This document shows, piece after piece, positions 53,430 to 61,626 of a DNA stretch of 64,000 nucleotides; position 1 is the stretch's first letter; the number at the start of each line of letters is the position of its first letter. A program made the position numbers and the translations under genes. The stretch spans positions 1-64,000 of the forward strand of contig NZ_SDSC01000004.1 in NCBI RefSeq assembly GCF_004117835.1. Reading direction: 5' to 3'. Source of the DNA: Macrococcus sp. DPC7161. Lineage in GTDB: Bacteria > Bacillota > Bacilli > Staphylococcales > Staphylococcaceae. The notes below the pieces were generated by a model. The model did not search any database. It worked only from the letters and a program-made list of their open reading frames with translations, and was not told the DNA's origin.

Positions 53430-54527
53430 ATGAGTAAAAATCAAGAAGCAATGAAAATAGGCGCTGCATATGTCGGTGTGATCGTAGGAGCAGGGTTCTC
53501 CACAGGACAAGAGGTTTTGAAATTTTTCACGAATTACGGTATATATAGCTTTTTGGCTATAATCATCTCGGGATTGATGCTGACATTCTTTGGTCGTCAA
53601 ATTACAAAGATGGGGCATGCGTTAGAAGCAGAAAGTCATGAACCGACGATAGACTACTTATTTGGTGAAAAATTTGGAAAACTCATCGATTATATTTTAG
53701 TATTCTTTCTTTATGCCATTTCAATTATTATGATTGCCGGAAGTGGAAGTGCATTTCATGAAAGTTTTGGTATACCCGTTTGGTTAGGTAGTTTAATCAT
53801 GGTAACGGCCATTATTATTACACTATTGTTGGATTTCAAAAAAATTATGACAGCACTTGGCGTTGTTACACCATTCTTAATCGTTGTAGTGACGATAATC
53901 GCTGTTTATTATTTTTTTAATGGACATGTTTCATTAACTGATTTGAATAAACATACAGATCCTACAAAACAGCCATTCCACTTATCGTTTTTACCAGATA
54001 ATGCATTATGGTGGTTCTCAGGTATTAATTATGGCGGTCTTGCCTTTGCAACAGGCTACAGTGTCCTTGCGGCAATTGGTAATGATGCAACGCGTATGAA
54101 AGTAGCGGGTCGTGGTGGTTTTATCGGTGGTATAACATTGCTAATACTGTTATGTATGGTTAACTTAGGGCTTGCAAGAGAAATTGATACGATTAAAGAT
54201 TCAGCAATCCCAACACTTATTTTAGGGCGCATGATACATCCTTGGATTGGTGTAAGTTTATCGATTATTATGTTAATGGTAATCTATAATACAATTGTAG
54301 GATTAATGTATTCATTTATCGCACGATTTACTAAACCACGTTCAAAGAACTATACAATCATGTTAATTGTAACGATGTTAATCGGCTATGGATTAAGTTT
54401 TGTTGGGTTCGTCCAACTTGTAGGTACTGTTTATCCATTGATGGGCTATATTGGCCTTATATTATGTGCAGGTATTACATTTAAATACTTTAAACGAAAA
54501 AGTAAAGGAAAGCAGCATATTGCTTAA
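53430..54527 (+). CDS. YkvI family membrane protein
   Basis: 365 aa with about ten hydrophobic helices. N-terminal KIGAAYVGVIVGAGFSTGQEVLKFF is the discontinuous helix 1 typical of amino-acid/solute transporters with the LeuT-like fold, and the whole matches the uncharacterised YkvI group. GINYGGLAFATGYSVLAAIG and LVGTVYPLMGYIGLIL follow. AGAGGAGG precedes the ATG. First of three closely spaced genes with the esterase and SDR genes. Confidence 0.83.
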   Translation: MSKNQEAMKIGAAYVGVIVGAGFSTGQEVLKFFTNYGIYSFLAIIISGLMLTFFGRQITKMGHALEAESHEPTIDYLFGEKFGKLIDYILVFFLYAISIIMIAGSGSAFHESFGIPVWLGSLIMVTAIIITLLLDFKKIMTALGVVTPFLIVVVTIIAVYYFFNGHVSLTDLNKHTDPTKQPFHLSFLPDNALWWFSGINYGGLAFATGYSVLAAIGNDATRMKVAGRGGFIGGITLLILLCMVNLGLAREIDTIKDSAIPTLILGRMIHPWIGVSLSIIMLMVIYNTIVGLMYSFIARFTKPRSKNYTIMLIVTMLIGYGLSFVGFVQLVGTVYPLMGYIGLILCAGITFKYFKRKSKGKQHIA

Positions 54528-54554
54528 AACAACAATCATCAAAGGAGGGATTGT

Positions 54555-55580
54555 ATGAAAAAAATAAAAAAACGATATGTCATCATCCTTCTTTTAATGA
54601 TAACAGTCAGTTTAATCGGTTATTGGTTTTATCAAAATTACAATAACCAACCAGTGATTTCATTAGAGCAACAAGAAATTGCATTACCGTATAATAATGT
54701 TAAGATGTATCGTAATGTGAAATATAGTAATATTGAAATGAGCCAAATGGATATTTTAATGCCAAAGAAAATAAAAAAAGGGGATAAGTTACCTTTAATC
54801 ATTTGGACACATGGTGGTGGTTTTATAGCAGGTGATAAGCATCATAAAAACCCATATCTTGCTCAAATTGCTGAAAAAGGATTTATTGTTGCGAATATGA
54901 ATTATGCACTTGCACCCAATCAAAAGTATCCAACACCTATTAAACAACAAGTGTTGGCAAGTCGCTTTTTAAAGAAGAACAAATTAAACTTGCCGATTGA
55001 TTTCAAACAAGTTGTAATTGGTGGTGATTCTGCTGGTGCACAACTAGCGAGTCAATTTGCTGCGATTCAAACTAATGAAGAGTTACGATCACAAATGAAA
55101 TTACCACAAAGTTTTAAACCGAATGAAATACGTGCAGTTGTATTGTTTGGTGGCTTGTTTAATATGAACACTGTAAGAGCAACGAAGTTTCCTCGAATTG
55201 AATTGTTTATGTCTAGCTATACAGGGGAAAAACAATGGGAAAAGCATTTTAAACCAATACGACAAATGAATACGACTGAACAAATTACTAAAGATTATCC
55301 ACCAACATTCTTAACGGTTGGTGATGCAGATCCGTTTGTGAGTCAAAATAAAGAAATGGTGAATGCATTAAAAGCAAAAGATATTCCTGTGATGACATCG
55401 TTTTTTGATGGCAGTCACCATCTTAAACATCAATATCAATTTCATTTAGATTTACCAGAGTCTAAACTTACATTTAAAAAAGTCATGATGTTTTTAGGGC
55501 ATTATACAAACCAATCGCCTTATAACCATCAAGGTAAAGAAGAGAATGTTGAAAGTGTTGTATTTAAAAAGAAAAAATAA
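54555..55580 (+). CDS. Alpha/beta hydrolase (HSL-type esterase), membrane-anchored
   Basis: 341 aa. One N-terminal membrane helix (RYVIILLLMITVSLIGYWFY). Oxyanion-hole motif THGGGFIAGD (about residue 90) and nucleophile elbow GGDSAGAQLAS (Ser near 160), Asp in VGDADPFVS (near 260) and His in DGSHHLKHQ (near 284) complete the triad. Similar to lipases/esterases of the hormone-sensitive lipase class. The catalytic domain would face outside. Starts 27 bases after the YkvI gene, with AAAGGAGG. Confidence 0.85.
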   Translation: MKKIKKRYVIILLLMITVSLIGYWFYQNYNNQPVISLEQQEIALPYNNVKMYRNVKYSNIEMSQMDILMPKKIKKGDKLPLIIWTHGGGFIAGDKHHKNPYLAQIAEKGFIVANMNYALAPNQKYPTPIKQQVLASRFLKKNKLNLPIDFKQVVIGGDSAGAQLASQFAAIQTNEELRSQMKLPQSFKPNEIRAVVLFGGLFNMNTVRATKFPRIELFMSSYTGEKQWEKHFKPIRQMNTTEQITKDYPPTFLTVGDADPFVSQNKEMVNALKAKDIPVMTSFFDGSHHLKHQYQFHLDLPESKLTFKKVMMFLGHYTNQSPYNHQGKEENVESVVFKKKK

Positions 55581-55597
55581 TCTCTAGGAGGCTATTT

Positions 55598-56512
55598 ATG
55601 AGTACAAATGTATTTTTAACAGGTACGAATGGTTATATTGGCAAGAATTTATATGAAACATTAAAGGATAGTGCAACGATTTATTCGATTAGTAAATATC
55701 CCGAACAAAGTCAAGGTGATGTGCAGTATTTTAAAGGAGACCTCTTCTCTTTAAATGATATGATTGAAGCGTTAAAAGACATAGATGTTGCAATTTATTT
55801 CTTAGATCCAACAAAACGATCAAATAAATTAAATGATGCAACCTTTAAAGATATGAATGCGATCAGTGCAGATAACTTTGCACGTGCTGCAGAAATCAAT
55901 GATGTTAAAGAAATCATCTATATTAGTGGTACATTAGAAGATACAGAAACAATTAATATCTTAAAGTCATACAAAGTACCCGTTCGTATTTCTGATACAA
56001 AAGTACGTCGACCTGGAATACTCGCTCAAACACAATCATCAAAGACGGATGATGTTAGAAGTATTCAACGAACATTAATGCCACATAGTTGGTCTATTGA
56101 ACAAGCAGCCAATCATTATTTTGAATGGTTAAATACGACATTCTTTAAATTTGTAAAAACAACACAATCTGATGACGTTGTACGCATTTACTTTGGTTCA
56201 CAGCATTTATTAACATTGACGAAAGATACAGATAAGTGTGATGAATACCGATTGGTTTATAAAATTAACGGTGGTAAGATGCATTATGCTCATGAAAACT
56301 CACGCGCACGTATGGAGTTTAGACGATTAAAAGGCACCGATGTATTAATCATCGCTTTACATGATTACGAACCGACTCTACCATGGTTACTTTATATGGT
56401 GACACAAGCCCCAATTCACCACTTAACAATGAAAATATTTGATGTAGAAATGCGAATTGAACGTTTTAGTGATGATGCAGCAAATGGTGTGAAAAAGACA
56501 TATACGAAATAA
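55598..56512 (+). CDS. SDR-type NAD(P)-binding protein, atypical
   Basis: 304 aa. N-terminal Rossmann motif LTGTNGYIGKNLYETL (about 6-21) and VAIYFLDPTKRSNKLNDATFKDMNAISADNFARAAEINDVKEIIYISG as in extended SDR/NmrA-like proteins. The Tyr-xxx-Lys catalytic pair is not apparent, and the C-terminal 150 residues (SWSIEQAANHYFEWLNTTFFKFVKTTQ...) resemble a lipid- or ligand-binding SRPBCC-like fold instead. AGGAGG upstream, 17 bases after the esterase. Confidence 0.75.
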   Translation: MSTNVFLTGTNGYIGKNLYETLKDSATIYSISKYPEQSQGDVQYFKGDLFSLNDMIEALKDIDVAIYFLDPTKRSNKLNDATFKDMNAISADNFARAAEINDVKEIIYISGTLEDTETINILKSYKVPVRISDTKVRRPGILAQTQSSKTDDVRSIQRTLMPHSWSIEQAANHYFEWLNTTFFKFVKTTQSDDVVRIYFGSQHLLTLTKDTDKCDEYRLVYKINGGKMHYAHENSRARMEFRRLKGTDVLIIALHDYEPTLPWLLYMVTQAPIHHLTMKIFDVEMRIERFSDDAANGVKKTYTK

Positions 56513-56568
56513 TATGTAAGATGAAATATATTTAATGCATTGAAAAATATTGTGCGCACTTAATCAAA

Positions 56569-56605
56569 AAGACATACAATAAATGATGTTGTATGTCTTT
56601 ATTTG
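56569..56605 (+). terminator. Terminator after the SDR gene
   Basis: AAGACATACAA (56569-56579) pairs with TTGTATGTCTT, followed by TATTT. Confidence 0.82.
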
Positions 56606-56644
56606 TGTTATTTTACATCAAGATGTCTAAATAAACCACTCAAA

Positions 56645-56743
56645 TTTACAATACTGTAACATAAAATAAACGTTAAATTTACAAAAATAAAATAGAATTT
56701 ACTAGTAGTAAATAATCTCAACAAAATTTACACTAGATTAACA
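56645..56743 (+). promoter_or_regulatory. PhoP-like TTWACA repeats upstream of the Pit operon
   Basis: TTTACA at 56645, GTAACA at 56656 and TTTACA at 56678 lie in 11-bp register (0, 11, 33), and TTTACA (56727) with TTAACA (56738) forms an exact 11-bp pair. The Bacillus PhoP box is TTWACA repeated every 11 bp. The spot and target gene (phosphate uptake) fit. Confidence 0.55.
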
Positions 56744-56824
56744 TTTTGCTATGCAACGACAACATTATGTTTTACACTAACGATGTATTCAAAAATACAT
56801 CGTAAAATATTAGGAGGCTTTTTT

Positions 56825-57442
56825 ATGTTTGGTAAGAAGAAAGACAAATTTTCAATTCAGTTAGAAGAAATTGCAGAAAATTTAAATCGTGGTGCAGAAG
56901 CATTTGGAGAAATGAATTTTCATTCAGCATTTGATTTAAAAAAATATGCTGACACTGTAAAATCATTTGAAACAAATGGTGATAAAATGATGCATCAAAT
57001 CATTTCAGATTTGAATCAAACATTCATCACACCAATCGAACGTGAAGATATTTTAGCTTTAGCGAATGCAATGGATGATGTATTAGATGATATGGAAGAA
57101 ACTTCGGCAATGTTCGAAATGTATTCAATTGAATATTCTGATGAATACATGTTGGAATTTGTTAAAAACATTAAAGCGGCCGCTGCAGAAATTAAGGTTG
57201 CAGTTACTTTAGTTGCAGAGAAAAAATTATCACATGTACGTGTTCACTCAATTAACATTAAAGAATTTGAAACAAATTGTGATGGTATCTTACGTCAAGC
57301 AATTAAACATATTTTATCTGTTGAAACAGATCCATTAACAGTAATGAAAGTAAAAGACATTTACAATGCATTAGAAGCAATTTCAGATAAATGTCAATCT
57401 GTTGCAAATATTTTAGAATCAATCATTATGAAAAATAGCTAA
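56825..57442 (+). CDS. Pit accessory protein (DUF47, PhoU-like)
   Basis: 205 aa all-helical. MFGKKKDKFSIQLEEIAENLNRGAEAF, then TNGDKMMHQIISDLNQTFITPIEREDILALANAMDDVLDDMEET, and a second half with ETNCDGILRQAIKHILS; these are the E/DxxxD metal-binding helices of PhoU-like DUF47 proteins, which regulate Pit transporters. Start ATG 56825 after AGGAGG; a 14-residue in-frame extension lacks support. pit follows 20 bases later. Confidence 0.88.
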   Translation: MFGKKKDKFSIQLEEIAENLNRGAEAFGEMNFHSAFDLKKYADTVKSFETNGDKMMHQIISDLNQTFITPIEREDILALANAMDDVLDDMEETSAMFEMYSIEYSDEYMLEFVKNIKAAAAEIKVAVTLVAEKKLSHVRVHSINIKEFETNCDGILRQAIKHILSVETDPLTVMKVKDIYNALEAISDKCQSVANILESIIMKNS

Positions 57443-57462
57443 TTGATAAAGGAGTTTTACTA

Positions 57463-58464
57463 GTGGAACCTATTTTAATTATTACGATTGCAATCGTAAT
57501 TTTCGCATTAGCATTTGACTTTATCAATGGATTTCATGATACAGCGAATGCGATTGCAACAGCCGTGTCAACAAAAGCATTAAAGCCAAGACATGCGATT
57601 TTAATGGCAGCAGTATTGAACTTTTTAGGAGCAATAATGTTCCATGGCGTAGCGAAAACAGTAAGTAAAGACATCGTTGACCCATTCACTTTACAGAATG
57701 GTTCAGTTGTTATTTTAGCAGCATTATTTTCAGCTATTGCTTGGAATTTAATTACTTGGTATTACGGAATTCCAAGTTCTTCAAGTCATACTTTAATCGG
57801 ATCAATTGCAGGTGCTGCAGTAGCATCAGGTGGATTTGGTGTATTACAGTATGCAGGATTTACTAAAATTATTGTCGCATTAATCATCTCACCATTATTA
57901 GCATTTGGTGTTGGGTTTGTTATTTATACCATTATTAAAGTGGTATTTAAAAATGCAAACTTGACACAAACAAATAGAAACTTTAAATTCTTACAAATTT
58001 TCACAGCGGCAGCACAAGCATTTTCACATGGATCAAATGATGCACAAAAAGCAATGGGTATCATTACGATGGCATTAATTTCAGCTGGTATGCAAACAGG
58101 TAGTACAGAACCTTTATTCTGGGTACAAATGGCCTGTGCAACAGCAATGGGTCTAGGTACAGCAGTTGGTGGTTGGAAAATCATCAAAACTGTTGGTGGT
58201 AACATTATGAAGATTCGTCCGGCAAACGGTGTTGCTGCTGACTTATCATCAGCTTTAATCATTTTTGGTGCAACATACATTCACTTACCAGTATCAACAA
58301 CACACGTTGTATCATCTTCAATTTTAGGTGTAGGTTCATCACACCGTGTTAAAGGTGTTAAATGGACAACTGCACAACGTATGATTATTACATGGGTAAT
58401 CACATTACCGATTTCAGCATTAATCGCTGCGGTATGTTACTTTGTGTTAAATATTTTCTTTTAA
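57463..58464 (+). CDS. pit: Low-affinity inorganic phosphate transporter Pit
   Basis: 333 aa with ten or so helices. Both internal repeats of the PiT signature are visible: FDFINGFHDTANAIATAVSTKAL (about 19-41) and AFSHGSNDAQKAMGIITMAL (about 186-206), plus WYYGIPSSSSHTLIGSIAGAA and LPVSTTHVVSSSILGVG. Carries phosphate as metal-phosphate with protons. GTG start at 57463 after AAAGGAG. Operon with the DUF47 gene. Confidence 0.93.
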   Translation: MEPILIITIAIVIFALAFDFINGFHDTANAIATAVSTKALKPRHAILMAAVLNFLGAIMFHGVAKTVSKDIVDPFTLQNGSVVILAALFSAIAWNLITWYYGIPSSSSHTLIGSIAGAAVASGGFGVLQYAGFTKIIVALIISPLLAFGVGFVIYTIIKVVFKNANLTQTNRNFKFLQIFTAAAQAFSHGSNDAQKAMGIITMALISAGMQTGSTEPLFWVQMACATAMGLGTAVGGWKIIKTVGGNIMKIRPANGVAADLSSALIIFGATYIHLPVSTTHVVSSSILGVGSSHRVKGVKWTTAQRMIITWVITLPISALIAAVCYFVLNIFF

Positions 58465-58476
58465 AATTATTTTTGG

Positions 58477-58512
58477 GTAAACTACAAGTGTGTAGTTTAC
58501 TCTTTTTTTTAT
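58477..58512 (+). terminator. Terminator after pit
   Basis: GTAAACTACA (58477-58486) and TGTAGTTTAC around AGTG, followed by TCTTTTTTTT. Confidence 0.9.
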
Positions 58513-58533
58513 ATCAATTTAAGGAGTGAGGAT

Positions 58534-59079
58534 ATGAAACATATTGTATTTGTACATAGTGCAGGTGTTCAATCAAAAACAACTGGTAGTAATCCATTGA
58601 TTCAAAAAATACAATCAAATGTGTTTGGATATGAATGGCATTTAAGTGAGTATCCTAGAGAACAAGGACAAATTTATGAAGCGTGGTTAGAAGTGTTATT
58701 GAAAGATTTAGCAACGATTAATGATGAAGATACAGTTGTGTTGATAGGACATTCATTTGGCGGTAGTGTCATCATGAAATACCTAACTGAAAATGAAATT
58801 GTCCATAAAGTAAAACAAGTGATTATGATTGGTTCACCATTTTGGGGTCATGATGAAAAGTTTAGTGATTCTTTAAACAAATTGAAAAGCGATGCATCAA
58901 AACATTTAGCAGAGGATATTGAGGTTTATCATATCCAATCAACAGATGATGATCGTGTAGATTTTAGCCATCAATCAGCATGGAAAAAAGCATTTCCAAG
59001 ATTAGAAACGATACAATTAAATTCAGGTAAACATGAGTTTCATGATGGCATTGAAGTATTATATGATATTTTGAATTAA
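58534..59079 (+). CDS. RBBP9/YdeN-type serine hydrolase
   Basis: 181 aa alpha/beta hydrolase. HIVFVHSAGVQS at the N-terminus, nucleophile elbow LIGHSFGGSVIMKY (Ser near 71), Asp/His region YHIQSTDDDRVDF and SGKHEFHDG (His near 170). The 180-residue length and lack of a cap domain fit the YdeN/RBBP9 group. AAGGAGTGAGG precedes the ATG. Substrate unknown. Confidence 0.85.
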   Translation: MKHIVFVHSAGVQSKTTGSNPLIQKIQSNVFGYEWHLSEYPREQGQIYEAWLEVLLKDLATINDEDTVVLIGHSFGGSVIMKYLTENEIVHKVKQVIMIGSPFWGHDEKFSDSLNKLKSDASKHLAEDIEVYHIQSTDDDRVDFSHQSAWKKAFPRLETIQLNSGKHEFHDGIEVLYDILN

Positions 59080-59106
59080 GCAAAGACAAATGTCTTTGCT
59101 TTTTTT
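59079..59106 (+). terminator. Terminator after the serine hydrolase
   Basis: AGCAAAGACA (59079-59088) and TGTCTTTGCT around AA, followed by TTTTTT. Confidence 0.88.
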
Positions 59107-59142
59107 GTTGGTTTGGTGATTCACTGAGTAGTTGAGTATTTG

Positions 59143-59302
59143 GGTAGTGGCACTCAAAATGAATCTGAGTGCCACAACTATCTGAGAAATAGGCGAATTC
59201 TTGAGTAGTGGCACTCAAAATGAATCTGAGTGCCACAACTATCTGAGAAATAGGCGAATTCTTAAGTAGTGGCACTCAAAATAGATCTGAGTGCCACAAC
59301 CA
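59143..59302. repeat. Hairpin repeat family 3 (GTGGCACTCA), three tandem units
   Basis: GTGGCACTCA at 59147, 59208 and 59269 (61-bp period) pairing with TGAGTGCCAC. The palindrome is identical to that at 30108-30388, but the linkers differ (TATCTGAGAAATAGGCGAATT), which shows the palindrome, and not the linker, is the conserved unit between loci. Confidence 0.92.
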
Positions 59303-59334
59303 CAAGATACTAGTCACTAACAAAACAAATCAAA

Positions 59335-59387
59335 AGAAAACGTTTACAAACATCATGTTTTGTATTACCATACTTGTATACAAGTAT
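59335..59387 (+). promoter_or_regulatory. gnt operon control: cre site and GntR operator
   Basis: ATACTTGTATACAAGTAT (59370-59387) is a perfect 18-bp palindrome identical to the Bacillus GntR operator. AGAAAACGTTTACA (59335-59348) matches the CcpA cre consensus except at the first base. Confidence 0.82.
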
Positions 59388-59405
59388 ACGAAAGGGGTTT
59401 CATAA

Positions 59406-60071
59406 ATGATTCCAGAGCAATGGTTAGAAAATTTATCGAATGGCGAACGTATTGCCCAAGATTTACGTTTAAAGATTGTGTCTAATGCTTTTGCTCCGAA
59501 TGAAAAGCTTTCTGAAAATCAATTGGCATCGATGTATGAAGTGAGCCGTTCACCCATTCGTGATGCGATTAAAATATTAGCTAATGAAAATTTAATTATC
59601 CCAGAACGTATGGGTGTAGTAGTTAAAGGTATTACTGATAAAGATATTAAGGAAATTTATGATGTCCGCTTAATGATTGAACGTTTTGTTTTCGAACGTC
59701 TTTGTAATGAAGATAAATCGGATTTACTAATCCAATTAAAAAAAACAATTGAAATGATGAAAATAGCTGTGAAGTTTAAGGATGCAAAAGATTTTTCATA
59801 TTATGATATTCAGTTTCATCAAATTTTTATTCAATCGATTCACCATAATCAGCTGTTTTATTTATGGCAGCAAATCAGACCGTTAATGCAAATGTTAGTT
59901 TTAATTGATATGACGAAGCGTATGAATGATGCATATGATGACTTTAACCGTGTGATTGAGAATCATGAATTGTATTTGGATGCGATTGAAAAAGGAGATA
60001 AAGCGTTATTCAAAAAGGCGATGCATTTAAATTTTGATGATGTGGATGATAGTGTCCATCATTTATTCTAA
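59406..60071 (+). CDS. gntR: Gluconate operon repressor GntR
   Basis: 221 aa. FadR-subfamily GntR regulator: winged HTH (IAQDLRLKIVSNAFAPNEKLSENQLASMYEVSRSPIRDAIKILANENLI, about 17-65) and a helical FCD effector domain (IYDVRLMIERFVFERLC; YDIQFHQIFIQSIHHNQLFYLW; NHELYLDAIEKGDKALFKKAMHLN) with His/Asp metal ligands. Should bind the palindrome just upstream and release on gluconate. GAAAGGGG precedes the ATG. Confidence 0.92.
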   Translation: MIPEQWLENLSNGERIAQDLRLKIVSNAFAPNEKLSENQLASMYEVSRSPIRDAIKILANENLIIPERMGVVVKGITDKDIKEIYDVRLMIERFVFERLCNEDKSDLLIQLKKTIEMMKIAVKFKDAKDFSYYDIQFHQIFIQSIHHNQLFYLWQQIRPLMQMLVLIDMTKRMNDAYDDFNRVIENHELYLDAIEKGDKALFKKAMHLNFDDVDDSVHHLF

Positions 60072-60083
60072 GGAGGGAAGTCC

Positions 60084-61613
60084 ATGTATTATATCGGAGT
60101 AGATATCGGTACAACAAGTACGAAATCAGTGTTGTATGAACGTTCAGGTAAAATCCTAGCAACACATCATGTAGAGTATCCATTACTCACACCTCAACCT
60201 GATATTGCTGAGCAAGAACCAAAAGCGATATTTGATGCGGTTTTAATGACGATTAAACATGTGATTGATACTGTATGTGCAAAACCTGATGAAATAAAGT
60301 TAATCAGTTTTTCGAGTGCGATGCATAGTTTGTTGGTGATAGATGAGCATCATCAGCCAATCACGAATAGTATTACATGGGCAGATAATCGTAGTAGTGC
60401 CTATGCGAAATTGATCAATGAAAAATACGATGGATTAAATATTTATAAACGTACCGGTACACCAATTCATCCAATGAGTCCGTTATGTAAAATCATGTGG
60501 ATGAAAAATGAAGATCAAGCTACATTTAACCGTGCACATAAATTTATCGGTATTAAAGGATATGTTTTCTATCAATTGTTTGGTAATTATATTGAAGATT
60601 ATTCTATCTTATCTGCGACTGGATTATTTAATATTCATCAACTTACATATGATCAAGAAGTATTGGATTTACTAGGTATTCAAGCATCGCAATTGAGTGA
60701 AGCTGTTGATACAACAACAATAGTGACTGGTTGTAAAGATTTATACTGTGATTTATTAGGCATTTCAAAAGAAACGAAATTTGTGATTGGTGCAAGTGAC
60801 GGTGTGTTAAGTAATTTAGGTGTCGATGCGATTAAACCGGGTGAAGTGGCTGTTACGATTGGTACAAGTGGTGCAATTCGAACAGTGGTAAATGCTCCAA
60901 AAATTGATGATCATGGCAGATTGTTCTGTTATGCATTAACTAAAGATCAATGGGTGATTGGTGGCCCCGTAAACAATGGGGGTGTCATTTTACGTTGGAT
61001 TCGTGATGAATTTGCAGCAAGTGAAATCGAAACGGCGAAAAGATTAGGCATTGAGACATATGATGTGTTAATGGAAATTGCAAAGCGTGTACCACCTGGA
61101 AGCAACGGTTTGTTGTTCCATCCATTCTTAGCTGGAGAACGTGCACCATATTGGAATAGTGATGTTCGTGGGTCGTTTATCGGACTCACATTAAGTCATA
61201 AAAAAGAGCACATGATTAGAAGCAGTTTAGAAGGTGTTATTTTTAATTTATACACAGTGTTCATTGCATTAAACGTATTGATGGAAAATGAAGTGAAGAC
61301 TTTGAAGGCGACAGGTGGATTTGCTAAAAGCCCGCTATGGCGTCAAATGATGTCTGATATTTTCGAATCAGAATTAATCGTTCCAGAAAGTATTGAAAGT
61401 TCATGCTTAGGGGCGGTTGTACTTGGTATGAAAGCAATTGGTGAAATTGATGATTTTTCTGTAGTGAGTGACATGGTTGGAAAAAGTAAACCACATTATC
61501 CAATTCATGAACATGTGATTGAATATCGCAAGTTATTGCCGATTTATATGAATGTTGTGAAGCAACTTGAAATAACATACACAGAAATAAGTAAGATTCA
61601 AAACAAACATTAG
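60084..61613 (+). CDS. gntK: Gluconate kinase (FGGY family)
   Basis: 509 aa. Phosphorylates gluconate to 6-phosphogluconate for the pentose phosphate pathway. Seen: GVDIGTTSTKSVLYERSG (about 5-22), FSSAMHSLLVIDEHHQPITNSITWADNR, GASDGVLSNLGVDAIKPGEVAVTIGTSGAIRT, and the C-terminal FGGY-type ATGGFAKSPLWRQMMSDIF. AAGGAGGG upstream; 12 bases after gntR. Confidence 0.93.
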   Translation: MYYIGVDIGTTSTKSVLYERSGKILATHHVEYPLLTPQPDIAEQEPKAIFDAVLMTIKHVIDTVCAKPDEIKLISFSSAMHSLLVIDEHHQPITNSITWADNRSSAYAKLINEKYDGLNIYKRTGTPIHPMSPLCKIMWMKNEDQATFNRAHKFIGIKGYVFYQLFGNYIEDYSILSATGLFNIHQLTYDQEVLDLLGIQASQLSEAVDTTTIVTGCKDLYCDLLGISKETKFVIGASDGVLSNLGVDAIKPGEVAVTIGTSGAIRTVVNAPKIDDHGRLFCYALTKDQWVIGGPVNNGGVILRWIRDEFAASEIETAKRLGIETYDVLMEIAKRVPPGSNGLLFHPFLAGERAPYWNSDVRGSFIGLTLSHKKEHMIRSSLEGVIFNLYTVFIALNVLMENEVKTLKATGGFAKSPLWRQMMSDIFESELIVPESIESSCLGAVVLGMKAIGEIDDFSVVSDMVGKSKPHYPIHEHVIEYRKLLPIYMNVVKQLEITYTEISKIQNKH

Positions 61614-61626
61614 GGAGGAAATCACA

